From: JAJZQZ01 sp963790415
GTDB taxonomy: Bacteria; Actinomycetota; Thermoleophilia; RBG-16-64-13
DNA length: 64,000 nt
Direction of reading: 5' to 3'
Assembly (NCBI GenBank): GCA_963790415.1
Contig: CAWBOK010000004.1
Location: 35,464 to 99,463, forward strand
The notes under the pieces were generated by a model. The model was not told where the DNA came from and made no database searches. It saw only the letters and a list, made by a program, of their open reading frames with translations. The position numbers were made by a program, and so were the translations under genes. Of the stretch, positions 53,723 to 61,442 are shown piece by piece. Each line of letters begins with the position of its first letter. Within the stretch, counting starts at the first letter, position 1.

Positions 53723-54108
53723 CGTTCCTCCATTTGAGTGCGTGCCGTACCAGCCCCGAGGCCGGCGGCCTTTTCTATCGCCCGCAGCAGGTGCTCGGGC
53801 GAATCTGCCTTGGTCACGAAGACGTCGACGCCGTCACCCAGCGCCGGACCCTTGGCTTCCGGTCTGCTGCTGCGGGCGACGATCCGAAGTGTGGGAGCGA
53901 GCGACCGGATGGCGTGTATCGCAACGGGAGTTCCAGCGCCAAGGAGTTCCCAGTCGAGCAGCAGCACGTCGGCAGTGTGCCTCGAGACCGCAGCCAACAG
54001 CGACTCAGCATCGTCCGCTTCGCCCACGAGTTCGAACTGCTCCTGCTCGAAGAGGACTCTCAGAGCGGACCTCACCTCTCGACGCTCATCTGCCACGATC
54101 ACCCGCAT
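53719..54108 (-). CDS. Stand-alone response-regulator receiver protein
   Basis: The 129-residue single receiver domain (MRVIVADERREVRSALRVLF) has the acceptor Asp in DVLLLDWELLGAG and the Lys in VFVTKADSPEHLL. No output domain follows. It overlaps the permease gene (ATGA) and is first in the operon. It may compete with the LuxR-type regulator for phosphate from the kinase or act by protein contact. Confidence 0.82.
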   Translation of the reverse strand: MRVIVADERREVRSALRVLFEQEQFELVGEADDAESLLAAVSRHTADVLLLDWELLGAGTPVAIHAIRSLAPTLRIVARSSRPEAKGPALGDGVDVFVTKADSPEHLLRAIEKAAGLGAGTARTQMEER

Positions 54109-54495
54109 GTCGCCGCCTTTGGTCTCCCGCTTCGTGCGTTCACGATGCCTTTCTCAGTGTGCGCCCGCGGGCCAAGCGCGGCACCCGGCCGAAGACGGGA
54201 TCTACGGGTGACTGGTGGGGGGTCTTCGCCCTAGCCGGAAGACCAGGCAACGACCTCGTCAGATAGCGGCAGCCACGAGGCCACCCCTCGCCGAGTTCAT
54301 TTCAGCTCGCCGTCGTGAGGCGTATGTTCGGGGATAGATGACGCCCTCCGTCAACGGGGCCATGACGTCCGCGGCGGCCGCCCCCGTCGGTGTATATGGG
54401 CGGACAGAAGTTCGACGGACCTGGAGTTCGGCAGACTGCCGAAGTATTGTTCGATGGAGAAACGGCACACGCATCCGTAGGTGAGGGGACTCTGA
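54109..54495. other. Non-coding gap holding regulatory sequence
   Basis: The 387 bases separate divergent genes and contain no open frame I trust. The part next to the alcohol-dehydrogenase-family gene holds the palindrome listed separately. The bases near 54370-54420 look like scrambled coding sequence without a frame. Confidence 0.5.
54427..54443 (+). promoter_or_regulatory. Palindrome TTCGGCAG-A-CTGCCGAA, copy 1 (candidate operator)
   Basis: Two perfect eight-base arms flank a central A, and the downstream GTATTGT is also shared with copy 2 near 57.9 kb. It ends 52 bases before the ATG of the alcohol-dehydrogenase-family gene; copy 2 ends 53 bases before its gene. The shared sequence and spacing point to one regulator controlling both genes. 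Confidence 0.65.
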
Positions 54496-55417
54496 ATGCA
54501 AGCAGTCGTCTGTACGCGCTACGGTCCGCCCGAGGTTCTCCGGCTCGAGGAACTCGCAACTCCAGTCCCCCGGAAGAACGAGGTGCTCATACGCATCCTG
54601 GCTACCGCCGTGACATCGAGTGATTGTTACGTCCGGGGGCTGAGACTCAGTCCCGCGTACCGGATCATGGCGCGACTGGTGCTCGGTTGGAACGCTCCCC
54701 GGCAACCGGTGCTGGGCATGGTGCTCTCGGGGGAAGTGGACTCGGTCGGGCCGGACGCCAGCTCATTCAAAGTGGGTGAGCGGGTATTCGGCTTCAATCG
54801 ACACCTCTTCGGGACCTATGCGCAGTATGTGTGCTGGCCGGAGGACGGACTTCTGGCGACGCGACCGACCAACCTGACAAACGAAGAGTCGGCGGCCATT
54901 CCCTACGGTGGCCTCCTCGCTCTCCATTTCCTGCGCAAGGCCGGCGTTCGAGCGGGACAAAGCGTCCTCGTCTTTGGGGCATCCGGGGCCGTGGGCACGT
55001 CGGCCGTACAGCTTGCCCGACATCTCGGCGCCGAGGTCACGGGTGTCTGCAGTACCGCAAATGTGGAGCTCGTGACATCTCTCGGTGCTACGAGAGTGGT
55101 CGACTACACCGTCGAGGACTTCGCGGACAGGACGGAGCGCTACGACCTCGTCTTCGACGCCGTAGGCAAGCGCAAGAGCGCCAGTGCCCTTCGGCGGTGC
55201 CGGCAAGTGCTCGCTCCCGGCGGCGCCTGCGTCTCGGTCGACGACGGGACGCCGAAGTTTCGTCGCGAAGACCTGGTGCTGCTCGGCGAGTTGGCGGCGA
55301 CGGGGTGAGATCAGGCCGGTGATCGACCGCACCTATGCTCTGGACGACATCGTCGACGCGCACAGGTACGTCGACATCGGGCACAAGCGCGGCAATGTGA
55401 TCATCCGCGTGGCGTAG
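54496..55417 (+). pseudogene. Zinc-independent MDR oxidoreductase (quinone reductase type) with a 3' frameshift
   Basis: The first 270 codons give a medium-chain dehydrogenase/reductase: MQAVVCTRYGPPEVLRLEEL, GMVLSGEVDSVG, GERVFGFNRH and the NADPH motif VFGASGAVGTSAVQLARH. A TGA comes at 55306-55308 (GACGGGGTGAGATC). Dropping one base there continues EIRPVIDRTYALDDIVDAHR to a stop at 55417, which aligns with the intact paralogue downstream. It would reduce quinones or enones with NADPH. The frameshift is next to a G4 run, so an error is possible. It carries operator copy 1. Confidence 0.8.
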
Positions 55418-55477
55418 CACCATGGGGTTCCCATCGAACACCTGCATCGAGCGGATTGCGAGAGGTAGAATCAACCC

Positions 55478-56458
55478 ATGAGAGCAATAGTGTGCACGGA
55501 CTACGGACCACCGGATGTTCTTCAACTCCGGGACGTGCCGAAACCCGTTCCAAAGAACAACGAAGTGCTGGTTCGAATCCGCGCCACGACGGTGAGCGCG
55601 GCCGATTGCGAGCTGCGGAGATTCGACTTCCCCCTCTGGATCTGGCTGCCTATGCGGCTGGGGTTCGGTATCCGCCGGCCACGACGACGGGTGCTCGGGC
55701 AGGAGCTTGCCGGTGACGTCGAGTCGGTGGGCAAAGATGTCAGGTCGTTCGGGAAGGGCGACCGGGTCTTCGCGGCGACGGGCATCGGGCTGGGAGCCTA
55801 CGCGGAGTACGTCTGTCTGCGCGAGAACCCCCAGACCGGGGCGATCACGACGATGCCGGCGAACCTGAGCTACGAGGAGGCTGCGGCCGTACCCTACGGG
55901 GGAGGCGAGGCCTGGCAGTTCCTGCGGAAGGCGAACGTCCGGAGCGGACAGAGGGTCCTGATCAACGGAGCGGGAGGGAGCTTCGGCACGTTCGCGGTCC
56001 AACTCGCCAAGGTCCTCGGGGCGCACGTGACCGCGGTGGACAGTGCGCCGAAGCTGGAGATGCTGCGCGCGATCGGCGCGGATCGCGTCATCGACTACTC
56101 CAAGGAGGACTTCACCGACAGCCCTGAGACCTACGACGTCATCTTCGACGTGGTCCGCGACACACCGTCCGAGCGCATGGTGAGGTCACTGAACGAGAAC
56201 GGATGCCTGCTCATGGCCAATCCGGGCTTCCTGCAGATCGTTCGCGCCAGGTGGGCGTCGAGGGGGAGCAAGAAGCGGGTCGTGTTCGCGGCATCGAGCG
56301 GAACGAGCGAGGACCTGACCTACCTACGAGGCCTGGTCGAAGAGGGAAAGCTGCGCCCGGTCATCGACCGGCGCTTCCCCCTGGAGCAGATGGTCGAGGC
56401 TCACCGCTACGCCGAGACCGGGCAGAAGTTGGGGAACATCGTCGTCATCGTCGCGTAG
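55478..56458 (+). CDS. MDR-family NADPH:quinone oxidoreductase-like protein
   Basis: The 326-residue intact paralogue of the preceding gene has MRAIVCTDYGPPDVLQLRDV, GQELAGDVESVGKDV, VPYGGGEAWQFLRKA, the Rossmann motif INGAGGSFGTFAVQLAK and the C-terminal LRPVIDRRFPLEQMVEAHRY. It lacks the Cys-rich structural zinc loop of alcohol dehydrogenases, fitting zinc-free quinone/enone reductases. It lies 60 bases after the broken copy, with no copy of the palindrome of its own, and probably arose by tandem duplication. Confidence 0.87.
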   Translation: MRAIVCTDYGPPDVLQLRDVPKPVPKNNEVLVRIRATTVSAADCELRRFDFPLWIWLPMRLGFGIRRPRRRVLGQELAGDVESVGKDVRSFGKGDRVFAATGIGLGAYAEYVCLRENPQTGAITTMPANLSYEEAAAVPYGGGEAWQFLRKANVRSGQRVLINGAGGSFGTFAVQLAKVLGAHVTAVDSAPKLEMLRAIGADRVIDYSKEDFTDSPETYDVIFDVVRDTPSERMVRSLNENGCLLMANPGFLQIVRARWASRGSKKRVVFAASSGTSEDLTYLRGLVEEGKLRPVIDRRFPLEQMVEAHRYAETGQKLGNIVVIVA

Positions 56459-56759
56459 TTGCGGCCGCGATGGCAGTCTCCTCGTGGGATCCGGCAGCTC
56501 TCCAAGACTGACTGGCTGGCGGGAGAAGGTGAACCTGCCATCAGATGCGAGTGGCCGACAACTGGACGAGGGTGGGGGCATCCAGGGACCGATGCTCCAT
56601 CGAGCCGATGGGAATCCAATCGGCAACGTCTACTGCATGTTCGCTCTGAAGGGCACAGCAGCGCCCCCGCATCTTGGACAAGTCAGGATACCGTCAGGCG
56701 CATGATGGCCCGTCTGATGTATGCCCTCCGCTACCGTTCGGAGCTTCAGGCCATTGGCA
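56459..56759. other. Non-coding gap between convergent genes
   Basis: The 301 bases hold no credible open frame, no strong terminator and no repeat shared with the rest of the window that I can see. Confidence 0.5.
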
Positions 56760-57299
56760 CTATGATGAACTTGCCTTCACGATGAGATAGACAACCCAAA
56801 GAACCAGAATCACAACCGCAGCAACCTTGTTGAGGGACCCCCAAGTACGTGGTGACCCATTCCCGTCCAGTTGCTGGTAGTAGACGGGTCCCGTCAGAAC
56901 AGCGATGCACACCGGCACAATTGCCACAAACGCGAAGAGGCCAAAGACGGACAGTACAGAGAGCACGCCACTCTTGCGATACCAAGGAAGCGCATCGTAG
57001 CCGGCCCAAACACCGGCCGGGGCCGCGAAACCGGGAACCCCGGTCTGAGGAGCACCAGCCTGCCACGCCCCGTGCTGCTGAGCGAACGCATCGGAGTATC
57101 CCGGAACTGATGGCGCCAGAACGGGCTGCGGCGTTCCTGCGGACCAGTGGCCGCCGATCGGATTCGGTGGAGCCACGTGTCGCCCTGCGACCGGGGCATA
57201 TGTTCCTGGGCCAGGTGCCTCAGCACCGCAAGCTGCGCAAAACGCCGAACCCGCCGTCATGATCGTGCCACACGTGATGCAATAGGAATCTTGCGGCAT
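56760..57299 (-). CDS. Zinc-ribbon membrane protein
   Basis: The 179-residue protein starts MPQDSYC with a zinc-ribbon (CITCGTIMTAGSAFCAACG, two CxxC pairs). A Pro/Gly/Ala-rich linker of about 80 residues and two C-terminal helices follow (SVFGLFAFVAIVPVCIAVLT, VAAVVILVLWVVYLIV). This layout is common in small bacterial membrane proteins of unknown role. A much longer open frame upstream is discarded because it crosses the integrase remnant on the other strand and has no ribosome site. Confidence 0.72.
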   Translation of the reverse strand: MPQDSYCITCGTIMTAGSAFCAACGAEAPGPGTYAPVAGRHVAPPNPIGGHWSAGTPQPVLAPSVPGYSDAFAQQHGAWQAGAPQTGVPGFAAPAGVWAGYDALPWYRKSGVLSVLSVFGLFAFVAIVPVCIAVLTGPVYYQQLDGNGSPRTWGSLNKVAAVVILVLWVVYLIVKASSS

Positions 57300-57538
57300 G
57301 GCTACCCCGTTTACTCGCTTGACACGGAATGAGAAGACCGACGACTCGACCATCGATCTCATTAGCAGCCATCGGCCGGCGCCTGTCGACTCTTTAGGCC
57401 GAGCCCGCCGGTCGGCTGTCCACCGTGTACCACCGTGTGCCATTGTGCAGGGGAAACCCGGGTTCAGAGGTCCCCGCTTGTCCATGGTGTTACCCCCAGT
57501 GGTGCGCGTGGGGGTGCGGTCGGGGTTGACAGTCGGGG

Positions 57539-57739
57539 GTGGCGTGCCGAGGCTGGCATCGCCAAGCGTACGGGTGCCACACGTTCCGCCACTCCTTCGC
57601 CACGCACCCGCTCGAGGCGGGCTGCGACATCGGCACCGTCCAGGAGCTGCTTGCCCACAAGGACATCCGCACCACCATGGTCCACACGCACGTGCTGTAT
57701 CGGGGCGGCCATGGGGTCCACAGTCCGCTTGACGGCTGA
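57539..57739 (+). pseudogene. C-terminal remnant of an integron-type tyrosine recombinase
   Basis: The frame encodes CHTFRHSFATHPLEAGCDIG, TVQELLAHKDIRTTMVHTHV and YRGGHGVHSPLDG. That is the box-II end of IntI-type integrases (HTLRHSFATHLLEAG, TTMIYTHVL, GVRSPLD). The Arg of HxxR and the His of AHKD remain, but the nucleophile Tyr is His (TTMVHTHV). A few bases upstream the related segment EAGIAKRTG lies in another frame, so the gene is truncated and frameshifted. It marks an old integron or related element. Confidence 0.75.
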
Positions 57740-57764
57740 GGTTCGCCACCTATACAGTCTGCCT

Positions 57765-57782
57765 ATGTAGGCGTGCCTACAT
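57765..57782. repeat. Perfect 18-bp palindrome ATGTAGGC-GT-GCCTACAT
   Basis: Two eight-base arms flank GT, 26 bases after the integrase remnant stop. It could be a terminator stem, an operator, or part of a recombination site; nothing in the sequence decides. Confidence 0.5.
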
Positions 57783-57883
57783 GTCGGCCGAGCGCTTTCC
57801 AGGGAATACGAGCGCTATGCTGGGGACCCACGCGCCGCCTTCGCAGGCACACATAGACAGATAGATGGCTGGCGGTTGCTGAC

Positions 57884-57900
57884 TTCGGCAGACTGCCGAA
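57884..57900 (+). promoter_or_regulatory. Palindrome TTCGGCAG-A-CTGCCGAA, copy 2 (candidate operator)
   Basis: This copy is extended to ACTTCGGCAG-A-CTGCCGAAGT and followed by ATTGT as in copy 1. It ends 53 bases before the GTG of the first methyltransferase gene. TATTGT immediately after the palindrome could serve as a -10 box, which would place the operator across the promoter. Confidence 0.65.
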
Positions 57901-57953
57901 GTATTGTCAGGCCGTGACCGAATCTATTCACACCCGTAAGGAAGTTTTCCACA

Positions 57954-58700
57954 GTGGACATCCCACGGATATTCAACATCACTGAGAGTGCTCACCGCAT
58001 CCATAACCCGATCACACCCGAAAAGCTCGCCACTCTCGGCGCGGCGCTGCGTTTGGAATCGGGGGCCCGAGTGCTCGACCTCGGCAGCGGTTCGGGGGAG
58101 ATGCTGTGCACCTGGGCACGCGATCACGGCGTCATCGGCACCGGCATCGACATGAGCCAGTTGTTCACCGAGCAAGCGAGACTCCGTGCTGAAGAACTCG
58201 GCGTCGCCGATCAAGTCAGGTTCATCCATGGCGATGCTGCCGGCTATGTCTCTGACGAGAAGGCCGGTGTGGCAGCCTGTGTCGGTGCCACGTGGATCGC
58301 CGGGGGAGTCGTCGGCACTATCGAGCTTCTGGCGCGGAGCCTGCGCACCGGAGGGATCATCCTCATCGGCGAGCCCTACTGGCGGCAGTTGCCGCCGACG
58401 GAAGATGTTGCCAAGGGGTGTCTTGCCAACTCAGTCTCCGACTTTCTCCTGCTTCCAGAACTTCTCGCGTCTTTCGGCCACCTCGGCTACGACGTCGTGG
58501 AAATGGTTCTGGCTGACCAAGACGGCTGGGACAGATACGAGGCGGCCAAGTGGCTCACCATGCGCCGATGGCTTGAAGCCAATCCCGACGACGAGTTCGC
58601 GAAAGATGTTCGAGCCAAACTGACCTCGGAACCCGAGCGCTACGCCGCTTACACGCGTGAATACCTGGGCTGGGGTGTGTTCGCGCTGATGCCGCGGTGA
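57954..58700 (+). CDS. SAM-dependent methyltransferase (class I), first of two
   Basis: The 248-residue protein has the SAM motif VLDLGSGSGEMLCTWARDHG (about residues 40-60), acidic residue in GIDMSQLFTEQA and RFIHGDAAGYV. The C-terminal half is helical and rich in Trp and Tyr (WDRYEAAKWLTMRRWLEANP). The start is GTG with GTAAGGAAG upstream; it puts operator copy 2 at the same distance as copy 1 from its gene. The methyl acceptor is unknown. It lies between the integrase remnant and an attC-like sequence, as a cassette gene would. Confidence 0.82.
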   Translation: MDIPRIFNITESAHRIHNPITPEKLATLGAALRLESGARVLDLGSGSGEMLCTWARDHGVIGTGIDMSQLFTEQARLRAEELGVADQVRFIHGDAAGYVSDEKAGVAACVGATWIAGGVVGTIELLARSLRTGGIILIGEPYWRQLPPTEDVAKGCLANSVSDFLLLPELLASFGHLGYDVVEMVLADQDGWDRYEAAKWLTMRRWLEANPDDEFAKDVRAKLTSEPERYAAYTREYLGWGVFALMPR

Positions 58701-58743
58701 TGCGTTGGCGCATCCGGCGAATCGTCAACGGCTGTGCCGCGCA

Positions 58744-58780
58744 AACTGACAATTCATTCAACATGAATGCATCGTTAGAG
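58744..58780 (+). other. attC-like sequence between the two methyltransferase genes
   Basis: AACTGAC, then AATTCATTCAAC, then ATGAATGCATC, then GTTAGAG resembles a shortened integron attC. The RYYYAAC-like and GTTRRRY-like ends are partly matched, AATTCATTCAA is common in known attC left halves, and TTCATTCA-ACA-TGAATGCA forms a small hairpin with one mismatch. It is shorter than usual (attC sites are mostly 55 bases or more), so it may be a decayed site or chance. Confidence 0.35.
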
Positions 58781-58791
58781 ACGGGAGCGTA

Positions 58792-59502
58792 GTGAACGAC
58801 GACGAACTTCGAGGCGTCTTCGACCGAATGGCATCGAGCTACGACAGCAAATTGGCTCGAATGGCGCCCATCCACAACGGACTGTACTTCCTGCTGGAGT
58901 CGGTTCTTGCTGGGCTGCCACACGATGCCCGGATTCTCTGCGTTGGGGTCGGCACGGGGACGGAATTGATCCATCTAGCCGGGGTGTTTCCGGGATGGCA
59001 CTTCACTGCAGTGGAGCCGTCAGGCGCCATGCTCGATATCTGTCGCAAGCGAGTTGACGAGGCCGGACTTTCGTCGCGATGTAGCTTCCACGAGGGATAC
59101 CTTGAAACGCTGCCGCCTCAATCGATGCATGATGCTGCCACATGCTTCCTGGTCTCTCAGTTCATTCTCGATGCGCAAGCTCGCTCGGACTTCTTCAGGC
59201 AGATTGCAGAGAGACTTGTGCCGGGCGGGATCCTGGCGAACTCGGATCTGTCGGCTGACGTGGAGTCAGAGGACTATGATGCGCTGCTCGCCGTATGGCA
59301 GAGGGTGATGGCCACATCCGCTGTCTCGGCGGAAGGGCTTGACCGTATGAAGTCCGGCTACGCCAAGGACGTGGCGATCCTCCCGCCTGCTGACGTTGCG
59401 TCGATCATCGAATCCGGCGGATTCGAAGCGCCGGTCCAGTTCTTTCAGGCTGGGCTGATTCACGCATGGTTCGCCAAACGTGCTTCCGGCGGCGTCATGT
59501 AG
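58792..59502 (+). CDS. SAM-dependent methyltransferase (class I), second of two
   Basis: The 236-residue protein has FDRMASSYDSKLARMAPIHN at the start, a SAM motif ILCVGVGTGTELIHLAGVFP, AVEPSGAMLDICRKRV, FLVSQFILDAQARSDFFRQI and LVPGGILANSDLSAD. It resembles methyltransferase-12/25 family proteins acting on small molecules. The start is GTG with GGGAG upstream. It is not closely similar to the first methyltransferase. Just past its stop lies a transposase fragment on the opposite strand, so the 3' side is a rearranged boundary. Confidence 0.85.
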   Translation: MNDDELRGVFDRMASSYDSKLARMAPIHNGLYFLLESVLAGLPHDARILCVGVGTGTELIHLAGVFPGWHFTAVEPSGAMLDICRKRVDEAGLSSRCSFHEGYLETLPPQSMHDAATCFLVSQFILDAQARSDFFRQIAERLVPGGILANSDLSADVESEDYDALLAVWQRVMATSAVSAEGLDRMKSGYAKDVAILPPADVASIIESGGFEAPVQFFQAGLIHAWFAKRASGGVM

Positions 59503-59658
59503 TCAGGCACGCCTGTCGCGAGGCCGTCCATAGCGCCTCAGCCAGGCGTGCACCGTCTGGCGCGTCACCCCATAGCCCAGGGCCACCTGGCTGACGCTCA
59601 CCCCGGCGAGGACCTCCGCCACCACCTGATACCGCTGCTCCACCAATCGAAGCTCCAG
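59503..59658 (-). pseudogene. IS481-like transposase N-terminal fragment
   Basis: Read on the minus strand, 51 codons give ELRLVEQRYQVVAEVLAGVS, VSQVALGYGVTRQTVHAWLR and RYGRPRDRRA, then TGA. This is the N-terminal helix-turn-helix of IS481/IS3-type transposases. The normal ATG has become CTG or is lost, and the catalytic domain is absent. It is a relic of an insertion at this boundary; no inverted repeats remain. Confidence 0.72.
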
Positions 59659-59732
59659 TCAAGGTCACTCAAGGATGGGACCGCTGGATGCTGGAACTCG
59701 AGTAGGGGCAGGCCGGTCGCCCGGTATCGGGC

Positions 59733-60566
59733 TTACGGAGTGTAGGTCCAGGTGTCGTTGAGGATGCTGCGACCGTCGAATCCTGCGAACATGATCACCC
59801 AGTGGGTGGAGGGGTCGTAGACCATCGAGTATTCGCTGCGCGCGAATGGCAGCTCCCCGGAGGGGCTTTGTGTCGAGGGATTGAGCTCGGTCCAGGTGCT
59901 GGCGGCGGGGTCGTAAGCCCAGGTGTCGTTGAGCACGGCCCAGGCTTCGCGTGCCCCGCCGAACATGATCAGCTGCTGGGTGAGCGGGTCGTAGACCATC
60001 GACTCGTAGGCGCGCGCCGAAGGCAGCGTCCCCACAGGGTGAAGCTCGGTCCAGGTGTTTGTCGTGGGGTTGTAGGCCCAGGTATCCTTGAGGGGAACGA
60101 GACTGGTGTCGCTTAATACGCCTGACGCTCCTCCGAACATAATCACCCGGTGGGTGGACGGGTCATAGACCATGGCCTGGCCGAAGCGCTCGCTCGGCAG
60201 CGTTCCGGAGGGGCTGAGGTTGGTCCAGCGGTTGGCGGTGGGGTCGTAGGCCCAGGTTTCGTTGACAGGAACGCCGCCGCCGTAGGATCCTCCGAACATG
60301 ATCATCTTTCCACTGGTGGGGTCGTAGACCATGGACTGGCTGTGGCGCCCGATAGGCAGCTCCCCCGAGGGGCTGAGCTCGGTCCAGGTGTTAGGGCTGG
60401 AGGCGGTGCTCGAGGATGTGGCTGTGGTAGTGGTCACGGCCTGACTGGCAGTGGTCACCGCCTGAGTGATCGTCGTCCCTTCACCACCTCAGGCGGCCAC
60501 CACCAGCGCGAGGACGAGCAGGGCGGGGATAAGGACGGCGAGTGCGACGTTCGACTTGGGCTTCAC
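59733..60566 (-). pseudogene. Kelch-repeat lipoprotein with an in-frame TGA at the lipobox Cys
   Basis: Four or five Kelch-type repeats (SMVYDPTSGKMIMFGG, NDTWAYDPAASTWTEL) fill residues about 50-277. Upstream in the same frame a GTG with GAGGAGG before it opens a signal peptide (VKPKSNVALAVLIPALLVLA, then LVVAA) that reaches TGA (60489-60491) at codon 26 and then GGEGTTITQAV. The TGA is exactly where the lipobox Cys of LVVAAC should be, so TGC or TGT probably became TGA. Without readthrough only an unexported fragment could be made. A sequence error is also possible. The repeats would form a beta-propeller outside the cell. Confidence 0.75.
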
Positions 60567-60717
60567 CAGACCGCCACCTCCTCCTCGGGCAGGCTGGCGA
60601 AAAGAGGAGCCAGGCGCGGGTGCGGACTGGTGCGAGATCCCTCTCCGGCGGCGTATCCGAGCTATAGATGAGGGGAGCTACTTACTCCCCGCACAAATCG
60701 ACTATAGCCCGCTTCTG

Positions 60718-61233
60718 TCTTGTGTCAACAGGGAAGAGAGCCCCCCGGCCGGCAAGGCTTGGGCGAAGGACTGGCGCGACACCGCGGACGTGACCGAAGT
60801 GCTCAAGGATGTGGACGTCCCAAAGCTTCGGATCAGCAGCGACGTCGTGCGGCGTGCAATCGGGGATGCGGACACTCTCATGGAGAGCAGTGGTCCGACG
60901 AGCGCGGTGGACAGAGTTCACACCGCCCTTCACGGCTACCTCAAAGTGGCGTGCGACGAGGCAGGGATCGCGTACCGCCCGGACGCTACCATGCTCGGCC
61001 TCTTCAAGCTGCTCAAGGAACAGCATCCCCGCCTGCAAGCGCTCGGCCCTCACCAGGATGCCGTCGTCCAGGTCCTACGCTCGCTTGGATCAGTGATGGG
61101 TGCGCTGAATCCGGCCCGGAATCGCGGCAGTGTTGCGCACCCGAACAGCGAGCTTCTGGACTGTCACGAAGCATTCCTCTTCATCAACGCAGCGCGGACG
61201 ATCCTGCAGTATCTTGACGCCAAGCTTGAGTAG
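60718..61233 (+). pseudogene. Abi_C-like (abortive infection) C-terminal domain, 5' end missing
   Basis: About 170 codons end in TMLGLFKLLKEQHPRLQALG, VVQVLRSLGSVMGALNPARN, RGSVAHPNSELL and FLFINAARTILQYLDAKLE. This pattern of LFK..., ...LGxxxxxLNxxRNxxGxxHP and a C-terminal NAARTL helix recalls the C-terminal domain of AbiJ-like abortive-infection proteins. No good start or ribosome site exists; the first in-frame GTG is at 60790. The N-terminal part seems to have been lost where the Kelch gene was joined. A phage-defence origin is inference. Confidence 0.55.
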
Positions 61234-61236
61234 TCA

Positions 61237-61375
61237 TCGGAGATGAATCGTCGGAGGGCGTGACCGGCGTCCAACTCGCCCCGCCGTCGTTGGTGTACTC
61301 GACCGAAGCCACCGTCGAGGCGGTGTTGAGCGCCGTGCCCGTGAAGTGACCGGCGTGCGTGGATGAACCCGGGGC
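61237..61375 (-). pseudogene. Fragment of a surface protein with an Ig-like repeat
   Basis: On the minus strand a short open stretch reads PGSSTHAGHFTGTALNTAST and then VASVEYTNDGGASWTPV. This is typical of Ig-like or fibronectin-like extracellular repeats in large exoproteins (xVxxVEYSxDGGxxW). There is no start; it runs on to a stop inside the neighbouring Abi-like gene. It is a leftover of a deleted or rearranged gene. Confidence 0.5.
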
Positions 61376-61442
61376 GGCTCATTCCCCCGCTCTGCCGTAC
61401 ACTTGCCCCGGTAGCCACCGGCATGAGATCGAGGCAAGAGTC

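Noticed and set aside
55566..55590. GGTTCGAATCC-like T-arm of a tRNA
   Set aside because: It lies inside the intact MDR gene, in frame, with no acceptor stem or anticodon arm around it.
57300..57749. N-terminal extension of the zinc-ribbon protein to 329 residues
   Set aside because: The extension is antisense to the integrase remnant, Cys/Arg/Gly-rich and without a ribosome site; the zinc ribbon begins at the chosen ATG.
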